A stretch of DNA of 64,000 nucleotides from positions 124,001 through 188,000 of the forward strand of contig NZ_JAPYKH010000003.1 of assembly GCF_029623345.1 (NCBI RefSeq), written 5' to 3'. How positions within the stretch are numbered: position 1 is the first letter of the stretch; each line of letters begins with the position of its first letter. Source of the DNA: Sphingomonas phyllosphaerae. GTDB lineage: Bacteria > Pseudomonadota > Alphaproteobacteria > Sphingomonadales > Sphingomonadaceae. Under the pieces are notes generated by a model that was given only the letters and a program-made list of their open reading frames with translations, ran no database searches and was not told where the DNA came from. The position numbers and the translations under genes are program-made. This document shows, piece after piece, positions 45,801-54,214 of the stretch.

Positions 45801-46116
45801 GGACCTGCGCGATATCCGGGTCCGTCCCCTTGTTGAACGTCGCGGTGATCGTCACCGAGCCGCGGCTCGACGAGCTCGACTGGAAGTAGAGCAGTCCGTC
45901 GATGCCGGTAAGCTGCTGCTCGATCACCTGGGTGACGCTGTTCTGCAGCGTCTGCGCATTGGCCCCCGGGAAGGTCGCGCGGATCGAGACCTGTGGCGGC
46001 GCCACGTCGGGATATTGCGCGATCGGCAGCGACAGGATCGCGCCGACGCCCGCCAGCATCACGATGATGGCGAGCACCCAGGCGAAGATCGGCCGATCGA
46101 TGAAAATGCGGGACAT
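42799..46116 (-). CDS. RND multidrug efflux transporter (AcrB/MexB family)
   Basis: 1105 residues from ATG 46114-46116. It begins MSRIFIDRPIFAWVLAIIVMLAG, as HAE1-family pumps do. There are twelve transmembrane helices in two groups separated by large periplasmic loops. The proton-relay Asp pair is in GLLVDDAIVVVENVERLM. Duplicated motifs such as PTGFLPTEDQG and the SLAFIFGVLPLAISTGAGANSR stretch near the end are intact. A polar Gly/Pro/Asp tail of about 50 residues extends the C-terminus. It exports hydrophobic or amphiphilic compounds using proton-motive force. It is the middle gene of the adaptor-pump-duct operon. Confidence 0.95.
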   Translation of the reverse strand: MSRIFIDRPIFAWVLAIIVMLAGVGAILSLPIAQYPDVAPPQVSIRATFPGANAQTLQNSVTQVIEQQLTGIDGLLYFQSSSSSRGSVTITATFNKGTDPDIAQVQVQNQVQQSLSRLPQQVQQQGLVVRKSNPDFLLIVGVYDVTDKLTNQDVSDYLVSNLQDPLGRIQGVGDTNVFGSQYAMRVWLDPEKLNSFQLMPGDVVTAITNQNTEVAAGEIGGQPMPSTQMLNAIVTAQSRLQTPAEFANIILKTQSSGATVRLADVARIELGAESYNAFSRVNRHPGAGIAVLLAPGADALKTAELVKAQVAAAAKGFPPGLEYAFANDTTDFIKLSIEEVVKTLIEAIILVVIVMFVFLQSWRATLVPAIAVPVVLLGTFAVFYVAGFSINTLTLFGLVLAIGLLVDDAIVVVENVERLMDENPGMTPREATIESMKEITVALVAIALVLSAVFMPMAFFGGSTGVIYRQFSLTIVSAMVLSVLVALILSPALTATLLKQSHDGNGDPIEQSWLGRKFPKVAHFLERARDKFNDTFDRGVARYVAGVRRVIDRKWIFLLVYVATVALLAILFLRLPTGFLPTEDQGSALVQFQLPAGATRSRTEEVQHRVEDYLAGSEGKNVTTMFTVSGGGGGGVSGQNTGQGFVNLTNWDDRKGKENTADAIVARASAAFRGLRDARVFALVPPAIRGLGQSNGFTMELQNTSGMTAEKFNDAKDRLLALANADPALTAVRLTELPDVGTLKVEVDQQKLAAFGLSQADVNTTLSTAWGGRYVNDFVDRGRVKRVFVQGDAPYRAAPTDLNQWFVRGSSGQMVPFSAFARIGWSQAPVILSRFNGVPSFEFQGSAAAGKSSGDAMTRIQELAGQIPGTSVSWAGLSYQERLSSGQAPLLYGLSILVVFLCLAALYESWSIPFAVLLIIPLGLIGAILFTTLRGLINDVYLQIGLLTTMGLAAKNAILMIEFAEQEEKKGKRVIDAALSAARIRLRPIIMTSLAFIFGVLPLAISTGAGANSRIAIGTSVIGGMLTATVLAIFYIPLFFVLVRRGFRDGLKGLRRGADPSPDEDESGGSDDHGGPKGGAPGGDRPPQLPRPIDHPALPAPEPAR

Positions 46117-46122
46117 ACTGGA

Positions 46123-47361
46123 TTAGCCGGCCTTGCCTTTGGCCGACGACATCTTGTCCATCTGCTCGGGGGAGGGCGCCTGTACCTTCTGCGGCGTGTC
46201 GGCCGGCACGGGCTGGAGCGGTGTCTTGGGCTTCACGTTGGCGAGCCCCTGGGTGATGACCTTGTCGCCCGCCTTGAGACCGGACGTCACCACCCAATAA
46301 GCGCTTTGGGTGCGCTCGGCGGTGATGGTGCGCTGCTCGGCGCGGTTGTTGGCGCCGACCACGTAGAGCGTGGCATTGCCCTTGGGGTCGCGCGTCACCG
46401 CGGTTTGCGGCACGAGAAAGGCGTTCTGCTGGATCGACTGCGAGAAGACCGCACGGACGAACATGCCCGGGAGCAGCAGACCGTTGGGATTGGGGAAGCG
46501 CGCGCGTAGCGTCACGGTGCCGGTGCTGGGATCGACCACCACCTCGGCGAACTCGACCGCGCCCTTGATGCCATAGTCGCTGCCGTCCTCGAGCTTGAGC
46601 GTCACCTCCGCGCGTGCCGGCACCGCGCCGCCCGAGGCGAGGCTGCGGCGCAGCGCGAGCAGGTTGGCGCTGGACTGCTGGATGTCGACGAAGATCGGAT
46701 CGAGCTGCTGGATCGTCGCGAGCGGATCGGTCTGGGTCGAGCTGACCAGCGCGCCGACGGTGAAGAGCGAGCGGCCGATCCGCCCGCTGATCGGCGCAGG
46801 CACGGTGGTGAAGCGCAGGTTGACCCGCGCGGTATCGAGCTGCGCGCGGTTGACCGCGATCGTCGCCGCGGCCTGGCGCTGCGTCGCGACGGCGTCGGTA
46901 TAGTCCTGTGCGCTGATCGCCTCCATCTGCGCGAGCGGCTTGTAGCGGTCGGCGCGGATCTTGGCGGCCTCAAAGGTTGCCTGGGCGTTGGCGACGTTGG
47001 CGCTCGCCTGGTTGGCGCTGGCGCGATAGAGCGAGGGATCGATCTGGTAGAGCGGCTGACCGCGCTTCACGATCGCGCCCTCGGTGAAGAAGCGACGCTG
47101 GATCACGCCCGAGACCTGCGGGCGCACTTCCGAACTCTGATAAGCGACGGTGCGGCCCGGCAGTTCGCTGGTCGTCGGCACCGACGTCGGCTGGACGACG
47201 ACAAAGCCGACCGTCACCGGCCCCGACTGGCCCGGCGCGCCGCCCTTATCCTTGCCTTTGGCCGCATCGCCCCCACCACCGCCGCAGGCGGCGAGCGCGA
47301 GCAGCGCCGACGCCGCCACACCGCCGATGACCTGGCGGCCCGGCCGAACCTCGATACGCAT
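46123..47361 (-). CDS. RND efflux periplasmic adaptor (AcrA/MexA family lipoprotein)
   Basis: 412 residues from ATG 47359-47361. The signal peptide ends in a lipobox (ALAAC, Cys26), followed by a Gly-rich linker. The adaptor order is clear: barrel-sandwich half (PGRTVAYQSSEVRPQVSGVIQRRFFTEGAIVKRGQPLYQID), helical hairpin (about 115-180), second lipoyl half (VPAPISGRIGRSLFTVGALV), beta-barrel and membrane-proximal domain. A Lys/Pro-rich tail ends the protein. It is the first gene of the operon; the pump starts 6 nt after its stop. The intergenic region 47362-47554 is shared with divergent tamA; no regulator gene is adjacent. Confidence 0.93.
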   Translation of the reverse strand: MRIEVRPGRQVIGGVAASALLALAACGGGGGDAAKGKDKGGAPGQSGPVTVGFVVVQPTSVPTTSELPGRTVAYQSSEVRPQVSGVIQRRFFTEGAIVKRGQPLYQIDPSLYRASANQASANVANAQATFEAAKIRADRYKPLAQMEAISAQDYTDAVATQRQAAATIAVNRAQLDTARVNLRFTTVPAPISGRIGRSLFTVGALVSSTQTDPLATIQQLDPIFVDIQQSSANLLALRRSLASGGAVPARAEVTLKLEDGSDYGIKGAVEFAEVVVDPSTGTVTLRARFPNPNGLLLPGMFVRAVFSQSIQQNAFLVPQTAVTRDPKGNATLYVVGANNRAEQRTITAERTQSAYWVVTSGLKAGDKVITQGLANVKPKTPLQPVPADTPQKVQAPSPEQMDKMSSAKGKAG

Positions 47362-47554
47362 TCTCAGTCAATTCCCCGCGAGAGACTTAGGGCTGCCCCC
47401 GCGCCTAACCGCAATTTGTCGCAAATGTTTCGCAAGGGTGCCAGATTTTTCGCCGCCATCGACCTGCTATGGCGATCGTGCGAGGGAGTGGCGCGGCAGC
47501 GTCGTGAAACCGATCCCGCGCTGGCTCGTTGCAGGCTAACGGGGCTTTAGCGGA

Positions 47555-49804
47555 ATGCCGCATGCCTTACCTAAAGGGGCGCAGTTTTTGTCTTTTCCTG
47601 TCCGTCGCTCGCGTCTCCTGCTCGCCACTGCGGGTTTGGCGCTGGCCTGTGCCGCCGCGTCGGCGCAGATGCAGAAGCCGGGTAGCGCGCCGGCGCAGGG
47701 GCCTGACTCACCCAAGCCTGCTGAAGCGGCGCCGACCGCGGATAGCACGCCGATCGTCCCCGAGGCGGAGTTCGACGCCGCGTTGCCGCCGCTGTCGGGC
47801 GACCTCAATGCGCCCCTCGAACCATTGCCGACCGACACGGCGACTCCGGCGCCAGCAACCGATCCCGCTCACGCTCCGGCGCAGGCAGCGGCGCAGCAGC
47901 CGATCACGCCCGGCGCGCTGCCCCCCGCGCCGCCGCAGGACCCGCAGCTGGCGCGACCGCTCGACCCGCTCTCCAGCTTCAACACCGAGCCGTTGCAGAC
48001 CGTCGCCGATCCGGCGAGCGGCGACCAGCCCGACGTGCGCTACGCCAGCGAGGTGCAGGGGCTCGACCCGCTCGGTCTGACCGACGAGTTCGACTCGCTC
48101 TCCGCGCTGAAGAAGGGTGGCGGCAAGGCGGACAATGCCACCCAGGTCTCGGCCCGCGCGCGCGAGGACGAGCAACTCGCGCTGCGGCTCATGAAGTCGC
48201 TGGGCTATTACGACGGCACCGCGGTGGCGACGGTGGAGACGGTGGCGGGCACCCCGGCGAAGTTGCGGGCGCTGGTCACCGCCTCGCCGGGGCAGCAGTA
48301 CAAGCTCGGCAGCGTCACGGTGAAGGCCGCCGCCACCCAGCCGCCCGAGCTCGTCCGCCGCGAGCTGCCGCTCAAGGTCGGCGATCCGATCGAGGCGGCA
48401 CGGATTCAGGGCGCCGAGGCGAATGTCAGCCTGCGGCTCCCGCAGCAAGGCTATCCCTTCATCAAGCTGGGCGAGCGTGACGTGCTGCTCGACGAGCAGA
48501 CCGGCAAGGGCGACTATACACTGCCCGTCGACACCGGCCCGCGCTCCTCGTTCGGTGTGCTGCGCACCGAGGGCGACCCGGTGTTCGATCTCAAGCATCT
48601 CGACGTCTTCCCGCGCTTCGACCAAGGCCAGCTGTACGACGCGCGGCTCACCGACGACCTGCGCGAGGCGCTGGTCGCGACGGGGCTGTTCAACGGCGTC
48701 GGGGTCGAGCCGGTGCGCACCGGCGTCACCGCGGCGGACGGGACCGAGCAGGTCGACCTGCTGGTGCGCCAGACGCGCGGACCGGCGAAGAGCTTGTCGG
48801 GCTCGGTCGGCTACAACACCGGCGAGGGCGTCAAGGCAGAGGCCAATTTCACCAACCGCAACCGCTTCCCGCCCGAGGGCGCGCTGATCCTCGGCGTGAT
48901 CGCGGGCACGCAGCAGCAGGGCCTGTCGGTCGGCTTGCGGCGACAGAATGCGGGCAAACGCGACCGTACCGTCAGCTTGCTCGCGAGCGCGAATCACTCC
49001 AGCTACGACGCATTCGACGCCTTCACCGGCACGCTGTCGGGCCGGGTGAGCTACGATTCGACGCCGATCTGGCAGAAGCGCTTCACCTATGCCTACGGCT
49101 TCGAGCTGGTCGGCACCAACGAGAGCGTGTTCGACTTCGACACGTTCGACCGCGACCGCCGCACCTATGGCGTCGTCGCGCTCCCCGGGCAGGTGCTGTT
49201 CGACACCTCGGACGACCTGCTCAACCCGACGCGCGGCTATCGTCTCAAGCTCAACCTCAGCCCCGAGGTGTCGATCTCGGGCCAGACCAAGCCCTATGCG
49301 CGCACGCTGATCGAGGGTACGGCCTATTATCCCGTGAGCGACAGTCTGGTAATCGCGGGCCGCGCGCGCGCCGGCAGCATCGTCGGCATTGCGCGCGACG
49401 ACATCGCGCCATCGCGGCGCTATTACGGTGGCGGCGGCGGTTCGGTGCGCGGCTACGGCTTCCAGCGGCTCGGGCCGCTCGAGCCGGTCGCCTCGCTCAC
49501 CCCGGACTCGAGCGGCAACGTCGATCGCGCCGACCTGCGCCCGCTCGGCGGCCGCAGCATCAACGAGTTCGCGCTCGAGGCGCGGTACCGCTTCGGCGAT
49601 TTCGGGATCGTGCCCTTCGTCGACGCCGGCAACGCCTATGAGAGCAGCCTGCCCAAGGGCAGCGACCTGCGCATCGGCGCCGGCATCGGCGGCCGCTTCT
49701 ACACCAATTTCGGGCCGCTGCGCGTCGACGTCGCGACGCCGCTCAACCCGCGCGAAGGGGACGGCAAGATCGCGCTCTATATCTCGATCGGGCAGGCATT
49801 CTGA
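47555..49804 (+). CDS. tamA: TamA-like outer-membrane assembly factor (BamA superfamily)
   Basis: 749 residues from ATG 47555. A signal peptide (LLLATAGLALACAAASAQM) is followed by a long Ala/Pro-rich stretch (about 30-180), which is unusual in length. POTRA-type domains span about 190-420, for example KLRALVTASPGQQYKLGSVTVKAAA, LPQQGYPFIKLGERDVLLDE and GPRSSFGVLRTEGDPVFDL. A C-terminal 16-strand barrel (about 430-749) ends in DVATPLNPREGDGKIALYISIGQAF, with the terminal Phe typical of beta-barrel proteins. The downstream gene overlaps by 1 nt and encodes TamB, which fixes this as the translocation and assembly module rather than BamA. Confidence 0.92.
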   Translation: MPHALPKGAQFLSFPVRRSRLLLATAGLALACAAASAQMQKPGSAPAQGPDSPKPAEAAPTADSTPIVPEAEFDAALPPLSGDLNAPLEPLPTDTATPAPATDPAHAPAQAAAQQPITPGALPPAPPQDPQLARPLDPLSSFNTEPLQTVADPASGDQPDVRYASEVQGLDPLGLTDEFDSLSALKKGGGKADNATQVSARAREDEQLALRLMKSLGYYDGTAVATVETVAGTPAKLRALVTASPGQQYKLGSVTVKAAATQPPELVRRELPLKVGDPIEAARIQGAEANVSLRLPQQGYPFIKLGERDVLLDEQTGKGDYTLPVDTGPRSSFGVLRTEGDPVFDLKHLDVFPRFDQGQLYDARLTDDLREALVATGLFNGVGVEPVRTGVTAADGTEQVDLLVRQTRGPAKSLSGSVGYNTGEGVKAEANFTNRNRFPPEGALILGVIAGTQQQGLSVGLRRQNAGKRDRTVSLLASANHSSYDAFDAFTGTLSGRVSYDSTPIWQKRFTYAYGFELVGTNESVFDFDTFDRDRRTYGVVALPGQVLFDTSDDLLNPTRGYRLKLNLSPEVSISGQTKPYARTLIEGTAYYPVSDSLVIAGRARAGSIVGIARDDIAPSRRYYGGGGGSVRGYGFQRLGPLEPVASLTPDSSGNVDRADLRPLGGRSINEFALEARYRFGDFGIVPFVDAGNAYESSLPKGSDLRIGAGIGGRFYTNFGPLRVDVATPLNPREGDGKIALYISIGQAF

Positions 49805-52800
49805 TGGCCGAGGACACGCTCCCGACCGCCGACGAGACCGTCGTCGTCCGCCGTCCTCTCTGGCAGCGCGTGCTCAAGTGGGTCGGCATCGTGCTCGCCG
49901 CGCTGGTGCTGCTCGTGGTTGCGATCGTGCTGGGGATCAACACCGATCCCGGCCGTCGCTTCGTCGCCGACAAGATCGGCGGCTACACCACCGCCTCGGG
50001 CCTCAACATCAAGGTCGGGCGGATCGACGGATCGCTGTACGGCCAGCTGCGGCTCAGCGACGTGCGCGTCAGCGATCCCAAGGGCGTGTTCCTGACCTCG
50101 CCGCGGCTCGACCTCGACTGGCGGCCGTTCGCCTTCGCCCGCAACCACGTTGACGTGCGCAGCGTCTCGGCCAGCCTGATCACGCTGCGGCGCAACCCCG
50201 AGCTTAAACCGACGCCGACCACGCCCGAGGACGAGAACGCGCCGCTGCTGCCCGACCTCGACATCGACATCGACCGGCTCCACGTCGCGCGCTTCGTGAT
50301 GGAGCCGCCGGTCGCCGGCGCACGCCATGTCGCGCGCTTCGACGGGCAGGCGCATATCGCTGATCGCCGGGCACAGCTCGTGGTCGACGCGGCAACGCTG
50401 CGCGCGCCCGGCGTCGCCGGCGGTGACGTCGCGCAGGTGCGGCTCGACGCGGTGCCCGACGACGACAAGCTCGACCTCGACGTCCGGCTCACCGCGCCCG
50501 CCAACGGCGCGGTGGCGCAGCTCGCCGGGCTCAAGGCGCCGCTCACCGCTACGCTCGGCGGCAAAGGCAGCTGGACATCATGGCAGGGGCGTCTGCTCGC
50601 CAACCTCGGCGGCGGCGAGCTCGCCAACCTCGCCCTTACCGCGCGCAAAGGCCATTTCGAGGTGCGCGGGCCGACGCGGCCGGGTCTCTACATCGAGGGG
50701 CCGGTGGAGCGGCTGACCGCCCCCGCCTTGAACGTCGCCGCCGACGTGACGCTCGCCGAACGCCGCGCGGACACCCGGATCAGGCTCGCCTCGCAGGCGC
50801 TCGCGGTCGACGCCGGCGGGATGCTCGACCTCGCCAACAGCCGCTTCGGCAATTTCGCGGTCGACGCCAAGCTGCTGACCCCGGGCGCGATCATGCCGGG
50901 CGTTAGCGGGCGCGACGTGCTTGCGCGCGTGGTGCTCAACGGCGCCTTCGCCACCCCGACGGTGGACTATAAGATCCGCGCCGCCGCGCTCGGTTTCCAG
51001 CAGACCTCGGTGCAGGACCTGTACGCCGAGGGCCTGGCGCGGGTGAACAGCGACCGCATCCTGGTGCCGGTCCACGCGCGCGCGCGCCGCATCGCGGGGC
51101 TCAACGCCGCGCTCGGCGGGCTCACCACCAACGCGCGCATCGACGGCGACCTCGCCATCGCCATGCCCAGCATCCTGTCCGACAATCTCCGCATCCGCTC
51201 GGACACGATCGACGCCACCGCGATCATCGCCGCCAACACCGCCACCGGCCGCTACACCGGTGGGTTGCAGGGCCGCGTCAACAACTTCCGCGTCGACAGC
51301 GTCGGCGTGGTGAACGTGCAGACCGACGCCAGGCTCGTGCCCGGGCCGAACGGCGGGTTCGGCATCACCGGCCGCGTCGCGCTCCAGACCAAGCAGCTGT
51401 TCAACGAGGGCGTCCGCACCTTCCTCGGCGGCAACGCGGTGATGAGCACGCGCTTCGGCTACTCGCCGACCGGGGTGGTGACGTTCCAGAGCCTGTCGCT
51501 CAACGCGCCGCAGTTCCGCGTCACGCGCGGCCAGGGTCGCTTCGACCCCGCGAGCGGCGCACTGCTGGTCGACGCCGACGCTTACTCGACCCAGTACGGC
51601 CCGCTCTACGCGCGCGTGACCGGCTCCTCGACGGCGCCGGTGGTGCGACTGCGCGCGCCGCGCGCGGGCGTTGGAGTCGGCCTCGCCAACCTCGACGCAC
51701 GCGTAGTCGGGCGCGGCGGCGCCTATCAGGTCAATGCCAGCGGCGCGACCAACTACGGTGGCTTCACCGCCGACGTGCTGGTCACCCCAGGCAACCAGCT
51801 CGCTGTCGATATCCGTCGGGTATTGTTCGCCGGCATCGACTTCGCCGGCCGCGTCGTCCAGACCGCCGCCGGGCCCTTCGCCGGCCAGGTGCGCTTCGCC
51901 GGCAACGGGCTCAACGGCAATGTCGCGCTCGGCGCCCAAGGCAAGTATCAGCGCGCCAGCGTCAACGCGCGCGCCGCGGGTGCGACGATCCCCGGTATGG
52001 CGGGCTTCAGCATCGGCCGCGCGATCGTCACCGCCGACGCGGTGCTCTACGACAAGCCGCAGATCGTTGCCGACGCTCAGGTGGCCAACCTGCGTTATGG
52101 CGCGACGCTGCTTCAGACCGGCCGCGTCAAGGTCGATTATCGCAACGGGGCGGGCATCGCGCAGGCGCTGTTCAACGGCTCCAACGGCGTGCCGTTCCGG
52201 CTCGCCGTCAACTCGCGGCTCTCGCCCAGCCTCTATCTCGTCGCGCTGAGCGGCGCGGCGAACAATGTGGCGTTCCGCACCGTGCAGCCGGCGCGGATCG
52301 TGCCGGCGGGCGGCGGCTATCGGCTCGAGCCCGCGCGGCTAGACTTCGACAAGGGGTCGGTGCGGCTCGCGGGCCGCTTCGGCGGCGGCGCGACCCAGGC
52401 GCAGATGCGGCTCGACCGGCTCGATCTGTCGTTGATCAGCGCGCTCGTCCCCAACCTCGGCGTCAACGGCCAGGCGACCGGCAGCCTCGACTATGTCCAG
52501 GACAGGGGCGAGGCGTTCCCGCGTGCCGACGCGCGGCTCAACGTCACCAACTTCACGCGATCGAGCCTGGTCGCGGTGTCCGAGCCGGTCGACGTCGTCT
52601 TCCAGGGCCGGCTGTCGAGCGCGGCGGGCGAGGGGCGCGCGCTCATCAAGCGCGCCGGCACGCCGGTCGGGCGGCTGGTGGCGACGCTGACCCCGACGGG
52701 TAGCGGTAGCTGGACGACTCAGTTGATGCAGGGGCCGCTTGGCGGTGGAATCCGCTACAACGGGCCCGCGGGCGTGCTGTTCAGCTTCGCCGGCCTGGCG

Positions 52801-54051
52801 CAGCAGCAGCTCACCGGGCCGATGGCGATCGCCGCGGACTTTGGCGGCACCGTGTCGGCGCCGCGCGTGATCGGTCTGATCCGTGCCGACAACCTCACCT
52901 ACGACAACGAAGCCTATGGCACCCGCCTGACCAACATGAAGATCGCCGCGCGCTTCAACAACGACCGGCTCGAGCTGCAGCAGATGCAGGCGCGCGCCGG
53001 GCAGGGTACGGTGCAGGCGTCGGGTAACGTCGGGCTCGCCGCGGCGCAGGGCTTCCCGCTCGACGTCCGCGTCGTGATGCGCGAGGCGCAACTGGCGCGC
53101 TCCGACGCGCTCGGCGCCACCGCCAGCGGCGACATTCGCATCCAGAACAGCGCGAGCGGCGGGCTGATCAGCGGGCAGATCAACGTGCCCAACGCGCGTT
53201 ACGAGATCATCCGCCAGGGCGCCGCCGAGGTGCCCGAGCTCACCGGCGTGCGCAAGAAGAGCGTGATCGCTCAGCAGGCTGCCGCGGCCGCGGCCAAGGC
53301 GGCGGGGCAGCCGCCCGCGCCCGCGTCGCCGCCCGGCTTGTTCAAGCTCGACCTGCGGGTCCGCGCCGACAACCAGCTCTACGTTTCCGGCATGGGGCTG
53401 GAGAGCGAATGGCAGATGGACATGCGCATCGGCGGCACCTCGGCGGCGCCGGTGATCAACGGCGGGCTCGACTTGGTGCGCGGCACCTATTCCTTCGCGG
53501 GCAAGCGCTTCGAGGTGGAGCGCGGGCAGGTGCGCTTCCGCGGCGGCGCGCTGACCGATCCGGACATCAACATCCTGGCGACCACCACCAACGACAACGT
53601 CACCTTCAACATCGCGATCACCGGCACTGGCCAACGTCCGCAGATCGCCTTCACCTCGACCCCCTCGCTGCCCCAGGACGAAGTGCTGAGCCGCCTGTTG
53701 TTCGGGACCAACCCGGAGAATCTGTCGGCGACCGAGGCGATCCAGCTGGCCAGCGCGCTCAACTCGCTGCGCGGCTCGGGCGGCGGGCTCAACCCGCTCG
53801 GCAAGCTGCGCTCGGCCACCGGCTTCGACCGGCTGCGCATCCTCGGGGCCGACGAGGCGAGTGGGCGCGGCTCGGCGTTGGCGGCAGGCAAGTATCTGAC
53901 GGACGACATCTACGTCGAGATCGTCACCGATGCGCGCGGCTTCACCGCAACCCAGCTGACGATCGCGTTGACGCGCGCCATCAGCGTGCTGTCGCAGGCC
54001 GGGTCGTTCGGCGGGTCGAACGTGCAGCTGCGGTACTCGCGCGACTTCTAG
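49804..54051 (+). CDS. tamB: TamB-like translocation and assembly module inner-membrane protein
   Basis: 1415 residues from ATG 49804 (TGATG overlap with tamA). One N-terminal membrane helix (about 19-42, VLKWVGIVLAALVLLVVAIVLGI) anchors it in the inner membrane. Roughly 1000 residues of repeating beta-strand follow, and a DUF490/TamB C-terminal domain (about 1080-1415) with INGGLDLVRGTYSFAGKRFEVERGQVRF and QDEVLSRLLFGTN. AsmA-like beta-taco proteins of this kind span the periplasm and move lipids or assist outer-membrane protein insertion together with TamA. Length is complete. Confidence 0.94.
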   Translation: MAEDTLPTADETVVVRRPLWQRVLKWVGIVLAALVLLVVAIVLGINTDPGRRFVADKIGGYTTASGLNIKVGRIDGSLYGQLRLSDVRVSDPKGVFLTSPRLDLDWRPFAFARNHVDVRSVSASLITLRRNPELKPTPTTPEDENAPLLPDLDIDIDRLHVARFVMEPPVAGARHVARFDGQAHIADRRAQLVVDAATLRAPGVAGGDVAQVRLDAVPDDDKLDLDVRLTAPANGAVAQLAGLKAPLTATLGGKGSWTSWQGRLLANLGGGELANLALTARKGHFEVRGPTRPGLYIEGPVERLTAPALNVAADVTLAERRADTRIRLASQALAVDAGGMLDLANSRFGNFAVDAKLLTPGAIMPGVSGRDVLARVVLNGAFATPTVDYKIRAAALGFQQTSVQDLYAEGLARVNSDRILVPVHARARRIAGLNAALGGLTTNARIDGDLAIAMPSILSDNLRIRSDTIDATAIIAANTATGRYTGGLQGRVNNFRVDSVGVVNVQTDARLVPGPNGGFGITGRVALQTKQLFNEGVRTFLGGNAVMSTRFGYSPTGVVTFQSLSLNAPQFRVTRGQGRFDPASGALLVDADAYSTQYGPLYARVTGSSTAPVVRLRAPRAGVGVGLANLDARVVGRGGAYQVNASGATNYGGFTADVLVTPGNQLAVDIRRVLFAGIDFAGRVVQTAAGPFAGQVRFAGNGLNGNVALGAQGKYQRASVNARAAGATIPGMAGFSIGRAIVTADAVLYDKPQIVADAQVANLRYGATLLQTGRVKVDYRNGAGIAQALFNGSNGVPFRLAVNSRLSPSLYLVALSGAANNVAFRTVQPARIVPAGGGYRLEPARLDFDKGSVRLAGRFGGGATQAQMRLDRLDLSLISALVPNLGVNGQATGSLDYVQDRGEAFPRADARLNVTNFTRSSLVAVSEPVDVVFQGRLSSAAGEGRALIKRAGTPVGRLVATLTPTGSGSWTTQLMQGPLGGGIRYNGPAGVLFSFAGLAQQQLTGPMAIAADFGGTVSAPRVIGLIRADNLTYDNEAYGTRLTNMKIAARFNNDRLELQQMQARAGQGTVQASGNVGLAAAQGFPLDVRVVMREAQLARSDALGATASGDIRIQNSASGGLISGQINVPNARYEIIRQGAAEVPELTGVRKKSVIAQQAAAAAAKAAGQPPAPASPPGLFKLDLRVRADNQLYVSGMGLESEWQMDMRIGGTSAAPVINGGLDLVRGTYSFAGKRFEVERGQVRFRGGALTDPDINILATTTNDNVTFNIAITGTGQRPQIAFTSTPSLPQDEVLSRLLFGTNPENLSATEAIQLASALNSLRGSGGGLNPLGKLRSATGFDRLRILGADEASGRGSALAAGKYLTDDIYVEIVTDARGFTATQLTIALTRAISVLSQAGSFGGSNVQLRYSRDF

Positions 54052-54096
54052 GGCGGTCGGGGGGGGCGGCGTGGGCCAGCCCCCCCCCCTTCGCCG

Positions 54097-54190
54097 CCGT
54101 CATCCCGACTTCGTCTCGGGGCCCACGTGCCGCGCACTCAGGTGGCGAGGTTCACTGCGGAGCAGTGGGTCCTGAAGCGAGTTCAGGATG
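54097..54190. repeat. interspersed inverted repeat, copy D (degenerate)
   Basis: CCGTCATCCCGAC (54097-54109) on the left resembles the left arm of copy B with one base missing. The right side GGTCCTGAAGCGAGTTCAGGATGG is nearly the same as in copy C. It lies between tamB and the flavin monooxygenase gene. Its right end contains the ATG at 54188, which is why that ATG is a poor start for the next gene. Confidence 0.65.
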
Positions 54191-54214
54191 GCGCCAGAGA
54201 GCGGGAGAGGCGCG

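Noticed and set aside
44293-46509. A 738-codon plus-strand frame opposite the RND pump gene
   Set aside because: Composition is Arg/His/Asp-rich shadow sequence; the minus strand encodes a complete AcrB-family pump.
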